NCBI RefSeq assembly: GCF_018873765.1
Contig: NC_057925.1
Coordinates: forward strand, 16,565,568-16,629,567
Direction: 5' to 3'
Length of the DNA: 64,000 nt
Source of the DNA: Telopea speciosissima
Taxonomy: Eukaryota; Streptophyta; Magnoliopsida; Proteales; Proteaceae
Shown: positions 61,886 to 64,000 of the stretch, one piece after another
Numbering within the stretch: position 1 is the stretch's first letter
How the letters are laid out: each line of letters opens with the position of its first letter
The notes under the pieces: generated by a model
What the model saw: only the letters and a program-made list of their open reading frames with translations
What the model was told of the DNA's origin: nothing
The model's database searches: none
Made by a program: the position numbers and the translations under genes

Positions 61886-63142
61886 CCATCAAAGAAAAAG
61901 AAGAAACCCAGATAGAAGTTGGGTATTATCCATGTCCCCCAAAATCCGGACACTACTCTGAGTGGTTGTCCTGTGTCCCCCAACCTATCACTCGACCTCA
62001 ATTCCCCTACCCTTCCTTCCTTCCTCCCTTTTTTTTTTTTTTTTTGGTAAACCTCCTTCCTCCCTTCAGTAGAGCTAAAAAGAGAGCGAGCATCGTCGAG
62101 GAATAAGTCCCAATCATATCTCATAACCCATGTCCCCACCCCACCCCGGCTTCCAACTTTTGTTTTCTCTCTAAGTGTCTAGTCTCTCCCCCTACTGTGC
62201 CACTGTTTGTTTTCTCCATCTTAAGAGGCCTGCCTGAAGATGGAAAGTGAAGGGTTAGAGCGTCATGTCAACCTCACACTCTCTCAAAGGGCTCTTGGTC
62301 CTTATGCCAAAAGCCAACTACACAAAGGGTACTCCTCCGCAAGCACGCTACCTCAGCCCACAGCTTAAAAGGTCTTTCTCTCTCTCACTTCTTAATTTTC
62401 AGTCCAGACTCCTTAGTCCATACAACCATACCCAGTAGTAGTAGTACTGTAGTATGATATATCAACACCCCACAGGCCATAAAGCTCTATAAAGCTCCAT
62501 AAAGCTCATGCCCTCAAAGTGATGCTGATGACAATCCCCATTAGAATTCCAGAAATCAAACCTATCTTTTTTGGTCCTCAAACGAAGCAAAAGAATTGAA
62601 TGAACGAAGACGGAAGAGAAAAGTAGAAAATACTCTCCCCCCTCAAAGATCAAAACCACGTGTTCATACATATATAAACTACATAAGCAAATCCAAAGAT
62701 AAACACAGAATGAATCGAAGCAGAAACAGAGAGAGCGAGTGAGAAAGGAGAGTTTAAGATTAAAAAAAAATAAAATTAAAACAACAGAATTTAACTACAA
62801 AAACCCTAAACAAAAGAATATTGAACAAAAAACTTGAAATACTAACAATAGATCAAACACAAGAACTAATACTTTCTCACAAATCAAAACATGTAAGAAA
62901 AAACAGAGGAGAAGGGTTAATGGGATCGAACCTTGTGGGACTTGCGAGAATTGGTGTCGTCGATTCACCGTTGCTCTGTCATTTCAGAGAAGTTTGACGG
63001 TTGAGAGAGGAAACAGATTTGAGAGAACTTTGAGAGAGAGATGGAAAGAGCGGGGAAACGAAAAGGTTTTTGAGAGAGAGATGGACAATGCGGGGAAGTG
63101 AAAACGATTTTGGGGTTTTTTTTGGCTGAAAACTATTATTTT
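61886..63142. other. CACTA interior next to the right end
   Basis: No gene piece recognised. 62930-63110 is GA-rich and, on the minus strand, could be a 5' leader exon reading inward from the right end with a possible AAG/GTTCGA donor (62930-62940). This is speculative. Confidence 0.35.
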
Positions 63143-63477
63143 TTACGGCGTTTATTTATAAATGCCGTTGTATGTCACAATACAACGGCATTTCTTTGGA
63201 AACGCCGTTAAAAAAAATATTATACTATTATTAAATAGTGAACTACAGCGGCGATTGTTAAAAAATGCCGCGGAAACTAGTTTGTTTAGCGGCGATTGTG
63301 ATCAAACGCCGTTATATATTCATATATGACGGTGTTTATACCCATACGCCGTTATACCTTTATATATGACGGCATTTTTAATAAAATGTCGGTATATCTT
63401 CACATATGACGACATTTGTAAAATATGCCGCAATAACTCAACCCAAAGTGCCGCCATTACACCAATTTCTTGTAGTG
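63143..63477. repeat. CACTA right subterminal repeat array
   Basis: About ten copies of the same motif family (ACGGCGTTTATTTATAAATG-type, GCGGCGATTGT, ACGCCGTTATA) in facing pairs up to the terminal repeat. Confidence 0.88.
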
Positions 63478-63790
63478 ACAATTGGACACTGCATGAAAAG
63501 ATGAGTGGCATTCTGGTGACTGTTCTGGCAAATATGACAATATGGGTTTAAACTGTAGCCCCTTTGGTTGAGTAAATCAGGGAGCGGTAATTTGTTATGA
63601 AGAATTTTCCAAAGAAGATGTTGAGTCTTTGGGGGTGTGGGGAGATGCCATAGTTTGAGCCAATGGGGTAATGGAGGGGAAGCTACATCAGTTGTTGCTA
63701 AGCGGTATGCCGAGGCCACCGGGAAGTTGCCTGACGAAGTGACTACCCAAACCAACTTATCCTTAGTGGGGAAGATAGGTTGTTTGAGTT
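63478..63790 (-). pseudogene. LINE zinc-binding region, right of the CACTA insertion
   Basis: Minus strand. DKLVWVVTSSGNFPVASAY is followed by WHLPTPPKTQHLLWKILHN and the zinc ligands in CHICQNSHQNATHLFMQC (zf-RVT). The frame then runs straight into the segment at 54465 and below when the CACTA is removed. 5' truncated: no RT. Confidence 0.83.
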
Positions 63791-64000
63791 AAAATAATAC
63801 CGCAAGCGTACGGGTCAATCGTAGCTACTGGTCGAACACGAGGAGATATATGCCACCCTATTTAATTAACTTAAAAGTAATGCAAAGTGAACCAAATTAA
63901 AATGTTAAATTAAACTAATTAAACTAATGAAAATTAATGCATTCTAACTCATAAGCATCTAACAAAATTAAAGGATTAAATTGGCGTCCTAACACATGAG
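63791..64000. other. Right edge, unassigned repeat-like sequence
   Basis: ATACCGCAAGCGTACGGGTC is a phrase frequently seen in plant LTR-retrotransposon DNA. Too short to classify. Confidence 0.35.

Noticed and set aside
61692..61961. Pro-rich open frame on the plus strand
   Set aside because: It is the antisense shadow of the Gly/Val-rich frame at 61649-61885.

Overview
The window reads as nuclear DNA of a flowering plant, probably a eudicot; the species cannot be fixed from sequence alone. The reasons are two plant-type genes with GT-AG introns (a strictosidine-synthase-like gene and a BURP-domain gene), plant non-LTR and LTR retrotransposons, Mutator-, hAT- and CACTA-type DNA transposons with their diagnostic target-site duplications (TSDs), and fragments of plant metabolic genes carried inside transposons. 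Only about 3 kb belongs to apparently intact host genes. Most of the rest is a layered record of insertions.

Left part (1-18500). A Mutator-like element (261-1889, 9-bp TSD), a minus-strand SINE (4405-4670), a LINE remnant (about 4725-6375) split by a solo LTR (5202-5659, TSD agaat), a Pack-MULE (6663-8227, 9-bp TSD) carrying a broken carboxylesterase fragment, a 5'-truncated LINE (9686-11916) with a mutated reverse transcriptase catalytic motif, a foldback element (12229-12411), a composite hAT-like element (12768-14322), an LTR-like block (14339-14925) and a LINE tail (15301-15613).

Gene-bearing middle (18500-28000). The strictosidine-synthase-like gene (18633-20255, plus, three exons, 371 aa) is followed by a tandem duplication of 1.2-1.7 kb whose first copy was later hit by a hAT-like MITE. 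Foldback elements with a shared core and different arms occur here. The BURP gene (26673-27805, minus, two exons, 342 aa) has the complete CH-repeat signature.

Nested retrotransposon block (29486-53036). A decayed minus-strand Ty3/gypsy element was the landing site for a Ty1/copia element (29608-36547) in its 3' LTR, a hAT-like element (38871-39899) inside the pol gene, a 3.6-kb solo LTR (41688-45271) inside gag, and a MULE (46154-50427) in the leader. That MULE itself holds a second copia-type element (47036-49501). A fresh 497-bp tandem duplication lies at 50779-51776.

Right part (53650-63790). A minus-strand LINE is split by a 9009-bp CACTA transposon (54469-63477, TSD aca). The CACTA shows no recognisable transposase but carries pieces of at least three host genes: beta-ketoacyl-ACP synthase III, an aldo/keto reductase (three exons with splice sites still visible) and a polyamine oxidase C-terminal part, plus a Gly/Val-rich exon of unknown origin. 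This gene-capturing Pack-CACTA is the most notable structure in the window.
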